From positions 930,001 through 994,000 of the forward strand of contig NZ_CP032624.1 in assembly GCF_003627055.1 (NCBI RefSeq): a stretch of DNA of 64,000 nucleotides. The letters are read 5' to 3'. This DNA is from Gryllotalpicola protaetiae (GTDB lineage: Bacteria; Actinomycetota; Actinomycetes; Actinomycetales; Microbacteriaceae). Shown piece after piece: positions 55,519 to 64,000 of the stretch. A model generated the notes under the pieces. The model was not told the origin of the DNA, searched no databases, and saw nothing but the letters and a program-made list of their open reading frames with translations. Made by a program: the position numbers and the translations under genes. Every line of letters begins with the position of its first letter. Positions within the stretch are counted from its first letter, which is position 1.

Positions 55519-56052
55519 TCAGGTCCCGGGCGGGGCGTCGGCGAGCGCCTGGCGGGCGGCCACGGTGCCGGTGCGGAAGAAGTCGAAGGCCTTCGCGACC
55601 TTCTCAGGGCTGCCGGCGACGACGAGCGTGTCGCCGGGGAAGACCTTGAAGTCGGGGCCGGGGCCGGGGTTCGCGGCCTCGCCGCGCACGACGGCGACGA
55701 CCGTCAGTCCGATCAGGCCGTGGTCGGCCGGCGCGCCGAGCGGCTGGCCCGCGATGTGGTCGTCGTAGTCGACCGAGAACCAGTCGATCGAGAGGCCGGG
55801 GATCTGGTCGAGCGCCGCGAGGCTCTCGGTGATCTGCGTGCCGCCGAGCAGCTCGGCGAGCGTGTGCGCCTCGTCCTCGTTGAGACGGATGCTGATCTTG
55901 GTGACCTCGTCGGGACTCTCGGCGTCGCTGAAGGTGATGAGGTCGTTGGCGCCGCTGCGGTGCGCGATCACGCCGACCTTCCCGCCGTCTTCCGCGACGA
56001 AGCTGTGCAGCACGCCCACCCCGGGCAGCTTCACCCGTCGTACGTCGACCAT
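55519..56052 (-). CDS. TrkA-C domain regulatory subunit of the antiporter (KhtT-like)
   Basis: 177 aa with TGAGGAG upstream; TAGACT (complement of 56084-56089) is a plausible -10. N-terminal 95 residues ([31 protein letters not shown]) resemble KhtT; C-terminal RCK_C/TrkA-C domain ends FKVFPGDTLVVAGSPEKVAKAFDFF. Soluble gating subunit for the antiporter that follows by 2 bp. Confidence 0.88.
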   Translation of the reverse strand: MVDVRRVKLPGVGVLHSFVAEDGGKVGVIAHRSGANDLITFSDAESPDEVTKISIRLNEDEAHTLAELLGGTQITESLAALDQIPGLSIDWFSVDYDDHIAGQPLGAPADHGLIGLTVVAVVRGEAANPGPGPDFKVFPGDTLVVAGSPEKVAKAFDFFRTGTVAARQALADAPPGT

Positions 56053-56106
56053 GTCTCGCGCTCCTCAGCTTGCCGTCGGAACCAGTCTAGGAGCGGGCGT
56101 ACCTGC

Positions 56107-57228
56107 CTAGTCCGCGAGGTACGGCGCGACGACGACCTCGACGCGCTGGAACTCCTTGAGGTCGGAGTACCCGGTGGTCGCCATCGAGCGGCGCAGCGCG
56201 CCGATGAGGTTCGCGGTGCCGTCGGCCACGTTCGCTGGGCCGTACAGCACCTCCTGCAGCGAGCCGACCGTGCCGACCTGCACGCGGTGACCGCGGGGCA
56301 GCTCGGGGTGGTGTGACTCTGCGCCCCAGTGCCAGCCACCGCCGGGCGACTCGGATGCCCGCGCGAGGGCAGAGCCCAGCATCACGGCGTCCGCCCCGCA
56401 GGCGATCGCCTTCACGAGGTCGCCGGAGGTGCCGAGACCGCCGTCGGCGATCACGTGCACATAGCGGCCGCCCGACTCGTCGAGATAGTCGCGACGCGCG
56501 CCCGCGACGTCAGCGACCGCGGTCGCCATCGGGGCGTGGATGCCGGTCACGAGGCGCGTCGTCGAGGCCGCTCCCCCACCGAAGCCGACGAGCACGCCGG
56601 CCGCACCGGTGCGCATCAGGTGCAGCGCCGCCGTGTAGGTCGCGGCGCCGCCGACGATCACCGGCACGTCGAGCTCGTAGATGAACTTCTTGAGGTTGAG
56701 CGGTTCGCGCTGCTTGGCGACGTGCTCGGCGCTCACGGTCGTGCCGCGGATGACGAACAGGTCGACGCCCGCGGCGAGCACCGTCTCGTAGAACTGCTGG
56801 GTGCGCTGCGGGCTCAGCGCGCCGGCGACAGTGACACCCGCCGCGCGGATCTCGGCCAGCCGGTCGCGGATCAGCTCGGCCTTCACGGGCTCCGCATAGA
56901 TCTGCTGCATGCGCTGCGTCGCGCTCTCGACGGGAAGCGAGCGGATCTCCGCCAGCAGCGGCTCCGGGTCCTCGTACCGCGTCCAGAGGCCCTCGAGGTC
57001 GAGCACGCCGAGGCCGCCGAGCTTGCCGATCTCGATCGCCGTCGCGGGCGAGACGACGGAGTCCATAGGAGCGGCGATGATCGGCGTCTCGAAGGTGAAC
57101 GCGTCGATCTGCCACGAGACGCTCACGTTCTCGGGGTCGCGGGTGCGGCGGCTCGGCACCACCGCAACATCGTCGAAGGCGTACACCCGACGCCCGCGCT
57201 TGCTGACGCCGATCTCGATCTCGCTCAC
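56107..57228 (-). CDS. guaB3: GuaB3 family IMP dehydrogenase-related protein
   Basis: 373 aa from GTG 57228; TAGGCT (complement of 57235-57240) is 6 nt upstream. IMPDH/GMP reductase barrel without CBS domains (YAFDDVAVVPSRRTRDP, PIIAAPMDSVVSPATA, IADGGLGTSGDLVKAIACGADAVMLGSALA). The catalytic loop reads GFGGGAASTTRLVTG, lacking the Cys of true IMPDH (compare GPGSICTTR in guaB of this window). So ordinary IMPDH catalysis is doubtful; actinobacterial GuaB3 is of unclear function. Confidence 0.9.
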   Translation of the reverse strand: MSEIEIGVSKRGRRVYAFDDVAVVPSRRTRDPENVSVSWQIDAFTFETPIIAAPMDSVVSPATAIEIGKLGGLGVLDLEGLWTRYEDPEPLLAEIRSLPVESATQRMQQIYAEPVKAELIRDRLAEIRAAGVTVAGALSPQRTQQFYETVLAAGVDLFVIRGTTVSAEHVAKQREPLNLKKFIYELDVPVIVGGAATYTAALHLMRTGAAGVLVGFGGGAASTTRLVTGIHAPMATAVADVAGARRDYLDESGGRYVHVIADGGLGTSGDLVKAIACGADAVMLGSALARASESPGGGWHWGAESHHPELPRGHRVQVGTVGSLQEVLYGPANVADGTANLIGALRRSMATTGYSDLKEFQRVEVVVAPYLAD

Positions 57229-57355
57229 GCGAACAGCCTATTGCGCGCCGGTCCCCGCCCGGCGCGACCGCAGTCGGCCCCGGCGATCATCACGCCCGGC
57301 GGCGGCCGAGCCGCTCCCTCGCAGAGCGTGTCACCGCCCTCGTAGGCTTGGCCAC

Positions 57356-58516
57356 ATGGAGCCCATCCGCGCGGAATCCCTCGACCGGCTGCGGCGGCGC
57401 ACCAGCTCGAAGTGGCAGGCGTTCGGCGAGGACAAGCTGCCGATGTTCGTCGCCGAGATGGACTTCCCGCTCGCACCCGTCATCAAGGCGGCGCTGCACG
57501 AGGCGATCGACCTCGGCGACACCGGCTACGTCGACCCGCGCTCCGGCGGGCGCGCGGCGGCCCGCGCGCTCGCCGACTTCGCGAGGGACCGGTGGGACTG
57601 GAATCCCTCGCCCGAGCTGATGCAGACCACGACCGACGTGAGCGTCGTCGTCGTCGAGTCGCTGCGCCGGCTCATCCGGCCGGGCGACGGCGTCATCATC
57701 ACCCCGCCCGTGTACCCGCCGTTCTTCCAGTTCGTGCCCGAGGCGGGCGGCACCGTCGTCGAGGTGCCGCTCGTCGACGACGGCGAGTCGTGGTCGCTCG
57801 ACCTCGCCGGCATCGATGCGGCGTTCGCGGCCGGCGCGCGCGGCATCCTGCTCTGCAACCCGCACAACCCGCTGGGCCTCGTGCACTCGCGCGAGCAGCT
57901 CGAGGCCCTCTCGGCGATCGTCGAGAAGCACGACGGGTTCGTTGTGAGCGACGAGATCCACGGGCCTCTGGTGCACACGGATGCCGCGTTCACGCCGTAT
58001 CTGGATGTGTCGGATGCCGCGCGCGAGCACGGCATCGCCGCGCACTCCGCGAGCAAGGCGTTCAATCTGGCCGGGCTGAAATGCGGGCTGTTCGTGGCTG
58101 CGGGCGATCGGATGCGCGGGCTGATCCGCTCCCTGCCGGAGGAGGTCGTCTATCGCACCGGCCTGTTCGGCGTCATCGCGACGCGGGTCGGCTTCACGGA
58201 GGGCCGCGACTGGCTCGACGGCACGATCGCGGCGATCGAGGCGAACCGGCGGCTGCTCACGGAACTGCTGGCCGAGCAGCTGCCGCTCGCCGGCTACCGC
58301 GAGCCGCACGCGAGCTATCTCGCGTGGCTCGACCTGAACGCCTACGGCTGGGGCGAGGACCCCGCGCGCATGTTGCGCCGCCAGGCCGGCGTCGTGCTGT
58401 CGAACGGCCCGTACTTCGGAACCCAGGGCCGGGGCTTCGCTCGCATGAACATCGCGTGCGCCCCCGAGCTCATCGCAGAGGCCGTCGACCGGTTGTCGGC
58501 AGCCGCGTCGGCCTAA
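57356..58516 (+). CDS. PatB/MalY-type PLP-dependent aminotransferase-fold enzyme (C-S lyase)
   Basis: 386 aa from ATG 57356; TAGGCT (57343-57348) ends 7 nt upstream. Fold-type I: FVAEMDFPLAPVI, LLCNPHNPLGLVHS, VVSDEIHGPLVH, and PLP lysine in HSASKAFNLAGLKCG. This set is the PatB/MalY (cystathionine beta-lyase-like) branch rather than a general aminotransferase. Likely cleaves cysteine S-conjugates or cystathionine to pyruvate and ammonia. Confidence 0.88.
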   Translation: MEPIRAESLDRLRRRTSSKWQAFGEDKLPMFVAEMDFPLAPVIKAALHEAIDLGDTGYVDPRSGGRAAARALADFARDRWDWNPSPELMQTTTDVSVVVVESLRRLIRPGDGVIITPPVYPPFFQFVPEAGGTVVEVPLVDDGESWSLDLAGIDAAFAAGARGILLCNPHNPLGLVHSREQLEALSAIVEKHDGFVVSDEIHGPLVHTDAAFTPYLDVSDAAREHGIAAHSASKAFNLAGLKCGLFVAAGDRMRGLIRSLPEEVVYRTGLFGVIATRVGFTEGRDWLDGTIAAIEANRRLLTELLAEQLPLAGYREPHASYLAWLDLNAYGWGEDPARMLRRQAGVVLSNGPYFGTQGRGFARMNIACAPELIAEAVDRLSAAASA

Positions 58517-58533
58517 GCATCCGCTCGCCTTTT

Positions 58534-58606
58534 GCGTGCGCGGGAGAAAACGCGGGTGCGCGGGAGAAACACCGCCCGCGGAACCGTCGTCTCACCCGCG
58601 CACGCA
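58534..58606. repeat. Family C extragenic repeat, copy 3, with duplicated left arm
   Basis: GTGCGCGGGAGAAA occurs at 58536-58549 and again at 58556-58569 (20-bp period). TCTCACCCGCGCACGC (58590-58605) is the right arm. Lies between convergent genes, like a terminator. Confidence 0.7.
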
Positions 58607-58619
58607 GCGGATTCCCGCG

Positions 58620-59702
58620 CTATCCGGCGGCCGCCTGCCACGCCGTGTAGCCGAGGTCGGCACCCGCGATGAGGTCGACCTGGGCGGGCAGCAGGGTGCG
58701 CGTCGCGCCCGGATAGAGTGCGGCCGCGACCCAGTGCACCTGGTGCGCCGGGTCGCTGGGCTGGGCGTCCCAGCCGAGGATCGACTTCGCCGACTGCCCC
58801 GCACCGAGGCGCACCTCAGTGGGTCCCGGATCGTCGGCGGCGAAGCTGCCGCCCCGCACCGCGTGTACGACGAGCAGCGAACTGGCCGCGTCGCCGAAGG
58901 CGAGGTCGGGGTAGCCGTTCAGCATGCAGTCGACGCCGGTGCGGTTCGTCGCGGTGAGGGTCATGGCCCGGTGGCCGGCGGCGCCGTCCTCAGGGCTCAG
59001 GCTGAGCTCGACCTGCGTCGCCGAGCACCAGTCGGGGTCTGCGGCGGGCGCACCGGGCGCCGCCGTGGGAATCGGGGTCGCCGGCGCAGTCGGCGTCGGT
59101 GCGGGCGAAGCCTGCCCGGTCGGCGACGGCAGCTGCGCGCTCGCCTGACCGGCCACGGCGAGACCGGTGAAGATGACACCCAGCACGACGGCGGGCAGAA
59201 GCCGTGCCGAGGGGCGTCGCCCGACACGCGCGAGCAGGGCGGGAATCCAGCCCCAGACCGCGCCCCACACGGCCGCCTGCTGCACCGGGCCGGGGAACGC
59301 GTCAAGAGCGTTGTAGAGCCGCCCCGGGGGCCAGTCTGCGATCGTCACGCCCAGCCCGATCGCGACGCCGACGATGACGGCCGCCGCGACGACGCCGAAC
59401 CAGGAAGCGAAGACGACGAGCCCCCGCCCGGCGGTCGCGGCGCGCCCGGCCAGCCGCGTGAACCACGCGGTGAGCGCGCCCACCGCGACAGCCGAGAGCG
59501 CCGGCGCGAGCACGGGCCACGGCTGCGGCGTGACCCAGGTGAAGCTCGGAACCGCCGCGGGCAGCACGAGCTGCGCGAATGCCGCCGGCACGGTGTCGTT
59601 GTACGTCAGGTGCACCGAGAGCGCGTTGACGCCCCACCACAGAACTGCGGCCGCGGCACCGGCGAAAAGCCCGGTACCGCGGCCGCGAGTCGTGTCCGTC
59701 AT
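58620..59702 (-). CDS. Membrane protein with C-terminal DUF4232 domain
   Basis: 360 aa. Four to five membrane helices in residues 10-190, a Pro/Thr/Ala-rich linker (about 195-225), then an extracytoplasmic DUF4232 domain (CSATQVELSLSP to GWDAQPSDPAHQVHW) with two Cys that could form a disulfide. Function unknown; DUF4232 proteins are typically secreted or anchored in actinobacteria. TAGCGT (complement of 59709-59714) is 6 nt before the ATG. Confidence 0.85.
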   Translation of the reverse strand: MTDTTRGRGTGLFAGAAAAVLWWGVNALSVHLTYNDTVPAAFAQLVLPAAVPSFTWVTPQPWPVLAPALSAVAVGALTAWFTRLAGRAATAGRGLVVFASWFGVVAAAVIVGVAIGLGVTIADWPPGRLYNALDAFPGPVQQAAVWGAVWGWIPALLARVGRRPSARLLPAVVLGVIFTGLAVAGQASAQLPSPTGQASPAPTPTAPATPIPTAAPGAPAADPDWCSATQVELSLSPEDGAAGHRAMTLTATNRTGVDCMLNGYPDLAFGDAASSLLVVHAVRGGSFAADDPGPTEVRLGAGQSAKSILGWDAQPSDPAHQVHWVAAALYPGATRTLLPAQVDLIAGADLGYTAWQAAAG

Positions 59703-59711
59703 GCTTCGACG

Positions 59712-60704
59712 CTAGCTGAGCTGGGGCAGGACGTCCTTCTCGAAGCGCTCGATGGCGTCGGTCGAGTACGCGGCGTTCGGGAAGTAGAAGATCGCGTAGC
59801 CGAGACCGGCCTCCGCCTGCTTCTGCAGCTTCTCGACGATCTGCTCGGGCGTTCCGACGGCGAGGGCGTTCTCGCTGCGGTACTCGCCGACGAAGGCATC
59901 CGTCTTCTCGCCGAGATACGGGCGCACGCGCGCGTCGAGAGCGTCGAGCTGCGCGTCGATGTCGGCCTGGGAGTCGCCGATGATCACGTTGTAGTTCGCC
60001 GAGCGCACGATGGCGTCGAAGTCGGTGCCGAGCTTCTCGCAGTGGTCCTTCAGGATCGCGCTCTTCCGGGCGAAGCCCTCTGGGTCGCCGGCGAAGTTCG
60101 TGTACTGCGCGTACTGCGCGGCGATCTTCAGCGTGACCTGCTCGCCGCCGCCCGAGATCCAGAACGGGATGCCCGGCTTCTGCAGCGGCTGCGGGTAGAA
60201 CAGCGCGCCGTCGACCTGGTAGTACTTGCCGTCGAGCGTCGCCGTGCCGGTCGTCCAGGCCTGCTTCATGATCTCGACGCCCTCACGCAGGCGGCCGAGC
60301 CGCTCGCCGATGGGCGGGAAGCCGTAGCCGTACGCGCGCCACTCGTGCTCGTACCAGCCACCGCCGATGCCCATCTCGACGCGCCCGCCCGAGATGATGT
60401 CGGCCGTCGTCGCGACCTTCGCGAGATAGCCGGGGTTGCGGTAGCTCATGCAGGTGCACATCTGACCGAGGCGCACGCGCTTGGTCGCAGCGGCGAAGCC
60501 CGAGATCAGCGACCACGCCTCGTGGGTCGCCTGGTCAGAGGGGATCGGCACCGTGTGGAAGTGGTCGTAGACCCAGATCGACTCCCACTGCTCGTTCGCG
60601 TCCGCGTGCTGAGCGAGGCCGTTCATCACCGCCCAGTGCTCTGCGGGGTCGATGCCGACCAGGTCGTGACGCCAGCCTTGGGGAACGAAGAGTCCGAATC
60701 GCAT
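59712..60704 (-). CDS. LLM-class, probably F420-dependent oxidoreductase
   Basis: 330 aa. Luciferase-like barrel: MRFGLFVPQGWRHDL, YDHFHTVPIP, RVRLGQMCTCMSYRNPGYLAKVATTADIISGGRVEMGIGGGWYEHEW (quoted in parts elsewhere as the F420-type core), FWISGGGEQVTLK. The T-x-D-I-I-S-G-G-R core and G-x-G-W fit F420-dependent relatives. Substrate unknown. TACGAT (complement of 60711-60716) ends 6 nt before the ATG. Confidence 0.87.
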   Translation of the reverse strand: MRFGLFVPQGWRHDLVGIDPAEHWAVMNGLAQHADANEQWESIWVYDHFHTVPIPSDQATHEAWSLISGFAAATKRVRLGQMCTCMSYRNPGYLAKVATTADIISGGRVEMGIGGGWYEHEWRAYGYGFPPIGERLGRLREGVEIMKQAWTTGTATLDGKYYQVDGALFYPQPLQKPGIPFWISGGGEQVTLKIAAQYAQYTNFAGDPEGFARKSAILKDHCEKLGTDFDAIVRSANYNVIIGDSQADIDAQLDALDARVRPYLGEKTDAFVGEYRSENALAVGTPEQIVEKLQKQAEAGLGYAIFYFPNAAYSTDAIERFEKDVLPQLS

Positions 60705-60745
60705 GGTGCGATCGTATCGATTCGATTAGCCCATGTGAACGAGAA

Positions 60746-60777
60746 CGCCCGGAACGGAAATGTTTCCGTCCCGGGCG
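60746..60777. terminator. guaB terminator hairpin
   Basis: CGCCCGG (60746-60752) and ACGGAAA (60754-60760) pair with TTTCCGT (60763-60769) and CCGGGCG (60771-60777), with one internal mismatch and a two-base loop. It starts 7 nt after the guaB stop on the minus strand. Confidence 0.8.
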
Positions 60778-60783
60778 AACGGC

Positions 60784-62350
<1,567 letters not shown>

Positions 62351-62510
62351 CATTAAAGGGTAACCGATGGCCCTGCGAGAAGATTCCGGGAACAATGAGG
62401 TCCCACTGGGCGACGATGCCCGAAACCGGGCACATGCCGGAAACACGGCTGACACATCAGACCCATAGCTTCCTCATTACGCACCTGAGATCGCACCACC
62501 AGGAGGCCGA

Positions 62511-63899
62511 GTGCCCACGACCCGAAGGCGCCTCGTCCGCGCCGCGACGACGATCGCCGCCGCGGTCGGAGTCCTGCTCTCCGTCGGCCTGGCGGTAACC
62601 CCCGCGGTCGCCGCCAGCACTCCGATCGACCCGGCGACGGCCAAAGAGTCGATCCTCGTGATCGCGCGCGACAACAGCACGCCGCCCGCGAAGCCGCTGC
62701 CCGGCATTCCCGTGCAGGTCACCGGCGACGGCTTCGATGTGACCCTCGCCACCGGCGACGACGGCCGCGTCGAGGTCGGGCTGCCCGGCCCCGGCACCTT
62801 CGAGGTGACGCTCGACGTCAGCAAGGTGCCCGCCGGCCTCGCACTGCCGAGCGCGCTCAAGCCCAGCCGCAGCGTCGAGGTCGACACCGGCAACAAGCAG
62901 GTGCTCGCCAACTACATCTTCATCTCGGCGACGGCCGCGCAGACGCAGCAGACGGCATCGCCGAGCCCCGGCGCGACGGCGACCCATCCGAAGGCGAGCA
63001 GCAGTTCGGCATCCGTCGATTTCGGCCGCCGCATCTGGCCCGCGCTCGCGACCGGCCTGATCTTCGGCCTGCTGCTCGCGCTCGCCTCGATCGGCGTCTC
63101 TCTGATCTACGGCACGACCGGCCTCAACAACTTCGCCCACGGCGAGCTGGTGACGTTCGGCGGTCTGATGGCCTACACCTTCACGAGCCTCGCACACCTG
63201 CCGGGGTGGCTCGGCATCATCATCGCCACCGTGCTCGGCGGCGCCTTCGGCTTCGCGCAGGACCTCGGGCTGTGGCGACCGCTGCGACGCAAGCGCGTCG
63301 CACTGATCCCGCTCATGATCGTCTCGATCGGCCTGTCGCTCGCGGTGCGCTACCTGTACCAGATCATCTTCGGCCCGGGCACGCTGCTCCTCCCGCAGGA
63401 CAGCTCGGCCGCACTCACGCTGGGCCCGGTGCGCCTGACGAGCGCGAATCTCGCCGCGGCGGTCATCGCCATCGTCGTCCTCGTCGGCGTCGCGTGGCTG
63501 CTGACCAACACGCGCATCGGCAAGGCCACCCGCGCGGTCTCCGACAACAGATCTCTCGCCGCGGCTTCGGGCATCGATGTCGAGTCGGTGATCCGCATCG
63601 TATGGACGGCCGGCGGCGCGCTCGCCGGCCTCGCCGGCGCCCTGCTCGCCTACTACCAGACGGTCCAGTGGGACTCGGGGGCGCAGATCCTGCTCGCGAT
63701 CTTCGCCGCGGTCACGCTCGGCGGGCTGGGCACCGCCTACGGGGCCCTCGTCGGCTCGCTCATCATCGGGCTCTTCATCAATGTCTCGGCGATCTGGCTG
63801 CCGGCGAACCTCAAGTTCGTCGCGGCGCTGATCGCCATGATCGTCATCCTGCTGGTGAGGCCCCAGGGCATCCTCGGCAAGAAGGACCGGATCGGGTAA
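62511..63899 (+). CDS. Branched-chain amino acid-type ABC permease (LivH) with exported N-terminal domain
   Basis: 462 aa from GTG with AGGAGG upstream. Residues 1-35 look like a signal peptide (RRRLVRAATTIAAAVGVLLSVG...AVAAS). Residues 36-150 form an Ig/carboxypeptidase-regulatory-like domain (GIPVQVTGDGFDVTLATGDDGRVEVGLPGPGTFEVTL) and a Ser/Thr-rich linker. From about residue 170 a LivH permease follows (SIGVSLIYGTTGLNNFAHGELVTFGG, RAVSDNRSLAAASGIDVESV). Imports amino acids or urea-like solutes; pairs with the next gene. Confidence 0.9.
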   Translation: MPTTRRRLVRAATTIAAAVGVLLSVGLAVTPAVAASTPIDPATAKESILVIARDNSTPPAKPLPGIPVQVTGDGFDVTLATGDDGRVEVGLPGPGTFEVTLDVSKVPAGLALPSALKPSRSVEVDTGNKQVLANYIFISATAAQTQQTASPSPGATATHPKASSSSASVDFGRRIWPALATGLIFGLLLALASIGVSLIYGTTGLNNFAHGELVTFGGLMAYTFTSLAHLPGWLGIIIATVLGGAFGFAQDLGLWRPLRRKRVALIPLMIVSIGLSLAVRYLYQIIFGPGTLLLPQDSSAALTLGPVRLTSANLAAAVIAIVVLVGVAWLLTNTRIGKATRAVSDNRSLAAASGIDVESVIRIVWTAGGALAGLAGALLAYYQTVQWDSGAQILLAIFAAVTLGGLGTAYGALVGSLIIGLFINVSAIWLPANLKFVAALIAMIVILLVRPQGILGKKDRIG

Positions 63900-63909
63900 G
63901 GACGACGAA

Positions 63910-64000
63910 ATGCTGGACTGGACCTTCCTCCCCCTCACGCTGAACCAGATCATCTCGCCGCAGACGATCGCGTTCGCGCTCGCGGCGCTCGGCCTCTCGG
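63910..64000 (+). CDS. Second ABC permease subunit (LivM-like), cut by window end
   Basis: ATG at 63910, 10 bp after the LivH stop, with AAGGACGACG as ribosome site. Thirty codons are visible (MLDWTFLPLTLNQII onward, then a hydrophobic start). Assigned LivM by position after LivH; the visible part alone is not diagnostic. Confidence 0.65.
   Translation, partial: MLDWTFLPLTLNQIISPQTIAFALAALGLS

Overview
The window is high-GC actinobacterial chromosome. The best fit is a member of the Microbacteriaceae, judged from gene content and style: monomeric NADP-isocitrate dehydrogenase, a guaA/guaB3/guaB neighbourhood with a DUF3817 gene, a PerM-like gene beside purN-purH, an F420-type LLM oxidoreductase, CUT1 sugar permeases without a local ATPase, many GTG starts, and many start codons 6-7 nt behind a TANNNT box (leaderless-type promoters). 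I saw no rRNA, tRNA, CRISPR, prophage or insertion sequence. Genus is not resolved.

Layout. 1-4.1 kb: a Gfo/Idh/MocA oxidoreductase (cut by the window edge) divergent from a MocR-type regulator and a type-B carboxylesterase. 4.2-10 kb: gamma carbonic anhydrase-like protein, small membrane protein, YbaK-like deacylase, and a one-carbon group (folD, glyA behind a ZTP/pfl riboswitch, aldo/keto reductase, purU). 9.9-10.5 kb: PIN/RHH toxin-antitoxin pair. 11-22.8 kb: an amino-sugar locus with nagA, nagB, GH20 and GH3 hexosaminidases, a ROK kinase, a divergent ROK repressor with two related operator-like sites, and an ABC importer (lipoprotein plus two permeases). 22.9-30 kb: icd, GNAT, alkyltransferase-like protein, heterodimeric ABC exporter and a 38-codon candidate small gene. 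30-35 kb: membrane-fused dimethylargininase, purH, purN, perM-like. 35-40 kb: sucD-sucC, RimK-like ligase divergent from a RimB-like protease. 40-49 kb: PcrA/UvrD helicase, antitoxin-like small protein, GDPD, GT-C glycosyltransferase, Bax inhibitor-1 family protein, and an ECF42-type sigma factor with two DGPF proteins. 49-64 kb: XRE regulator/SDR pair, guaA-DUF3817, SURF1, a KhtTU-like antiporter, guaB3, PatB, a DUF4232 protein, an LLM enzyme, guaB, and the start of a branched-chain amino-acid-type ABC transporter.

How it fits together. Purine and one-carbon metabolism recurs throughout (folD, glyA, purU, purH, purN, guaA, guaB, guaB3), with RNA-level control suggested by the ZTP riboswitch at glyA and an intrinsic-terminator-like hairpin in the guaB leader. 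The TCA genes icd and sucC carry the same TCTCGA-NN-TCGAGA palindrome upstream, suggesting one shared regulator. The nag locus looks like a self-contained import, hydrolysis and deamination pathway for chitobiose or recycled wall sugars.

The least explained part is the intergenic DNA. At least five families of structured extragenic repeats sit at 3' ends of genes. One family shows compensatory stem changes between copies, and one copy of another lies in frame inside the GH3 gene. A 20-bp-arm inverted repeat and a three-unit tandem repeat lie in the 326-bp gap before guaA. guaA itself appears to start with ATT behind a perfect Shine-Dalgarno sequence.
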